This document shows, piece by piece, positions 4,874-5,078 of a DNA stretch of 5,078 nt. This DNA comes from Candidatus Woesearchaeota archaeon. Its GTDB lineage: Archaea; Nanobdellota; Nanobdellia; Woesearchaeales; ARS49. A model generated the notes under the pieces. It ran no database searches and was not told where the DNA came from. It saw only the letters and a list, made by a program, of their open reading frames with translations. The stretch's first letter is position 1, and every line of letters starts with the position of its first letter. Position numbers and translations under genes: made by a program. The DNA is taken from NCBI GenBank assembly GCA_030630695.1, contig DAOVMP010000051.1, forward strand, positions 1-5,078, read 5' to 3'.

Positions 4874-5078
4874 ATGGCTAAAGAATTCGTATTTAGAGGG
4901 AAAAAGTTTGAGGAAATAAAAAACATGAGCATAAAAGAATTTGCAGCTTTGCTTCCAGCAAGAGAACGTAGAACTTTGTTAAGAGGTCTTACAGATGAGC
5001 ACAAAATATTGTTAGAAAAAGTTAAGAAAAACAGACCTAAATTACGAACTCATTGTCGTGATATGATTATTATTCCTG
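4874..5078 (+). CDS. rps19: Small-subunit ribosomal protein S19 (uS19), N-terminal part
   Basis: The first 68 codons of uS19, a protein of the 30S head that contacts tRNA and bridges to the large subunit; the reading frame is open at the right edge. The archaeal/eukaryotic form is shown by FVFRGKKFEEIKNMSIKEF (5-23), LLPARERRTLLRGLT (26-40) and the signature RTHCRDMIIIP (58-68), which leads into the universally conserved C-terminal half lying beyond the window. Archaeal S19 is about 130-140 residues, so roughly half is present. The ATG at 4874 follows the L2 stop codon by 2 nt, with GAGG at 4862-4865 as ribosome-binding site, 8 nt upstream. L2 to S19 is the usual order in archaeal ribosomal operons, where L22 and S3 normally follow. 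Confidence 0.96.
   Translation, partial: MAKEFVFRGKKFEEIKNMSIKEFAALLPARERRTLLRGLTDEHKILLEKVKKNRPKLRTHCRDMIIIP

Noticed and set aside
1..5078. CRISPR array, insertion sequence, or defence system
   Set aside because: No regularly spaced repeats, transposase motifs, terminal repeats or defence-type genes are seen; the window is filled by housekeeping genes.

Overview
The window comes from an AT-rich archaeal genome. The ribosomal proteins L3, L4, L23, L2 and S19 are all of the archaeal/eukaryotic type. The start sites have archaeal TATA boxes, and a primase of the archaeo-eukaryotic class sits beside them. The compact gene packing, and a primase that joins a PriS-like catalytic domain to a PriL-like iron-sulphur domain in one chain, suggest a DPANN archaeon (Woesearchaeota/Pacearchaeota-like or Nanoarchaeota-like). 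That placement is an inference from sequence character, not from a tree.

Layout. Bases 1-245 (minus strand) hold the N-terminal 81 codons of a small Toprim-domain protein that runs off the left edge. A 48-bp gap (246-293) carries two overlapping, oppositely oriented TATA boxes that can drive this gene leftwards and the primase gene rightwards. Bases 294-1604 encode the primase. Bases 1605-1798 are non-coding: a strong TATA box lies directly after the primase stop codon, followed by a predicted leader of about 160 nt with several hairpins, a Shine-Dalgarno-like motif without a start codon, and one arm of a long inverted repeat. From 1799 to the right edge is the head of the large ribosomal-protein operon: L3, L4, L23, an unrecognised 108-residue protein, L2 and the start of S19. 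All are on the plus strand with gaps of only 1-3 nt.

How it fits together. The left part is information processing: DNA primase, with a Toprim nuclease-like protein divergently transcribed. The right part is a classical archaeal ribosomal operon, probably transcribed from the promoter near 1607 and translated with stop-start coupling. The most unusual points are the single-chain primase, the unknown gene inserted between L23 and L2, the long structured leader in front of L3, and the altered glycine loop of L2 near the peptidyl-transferase centre.
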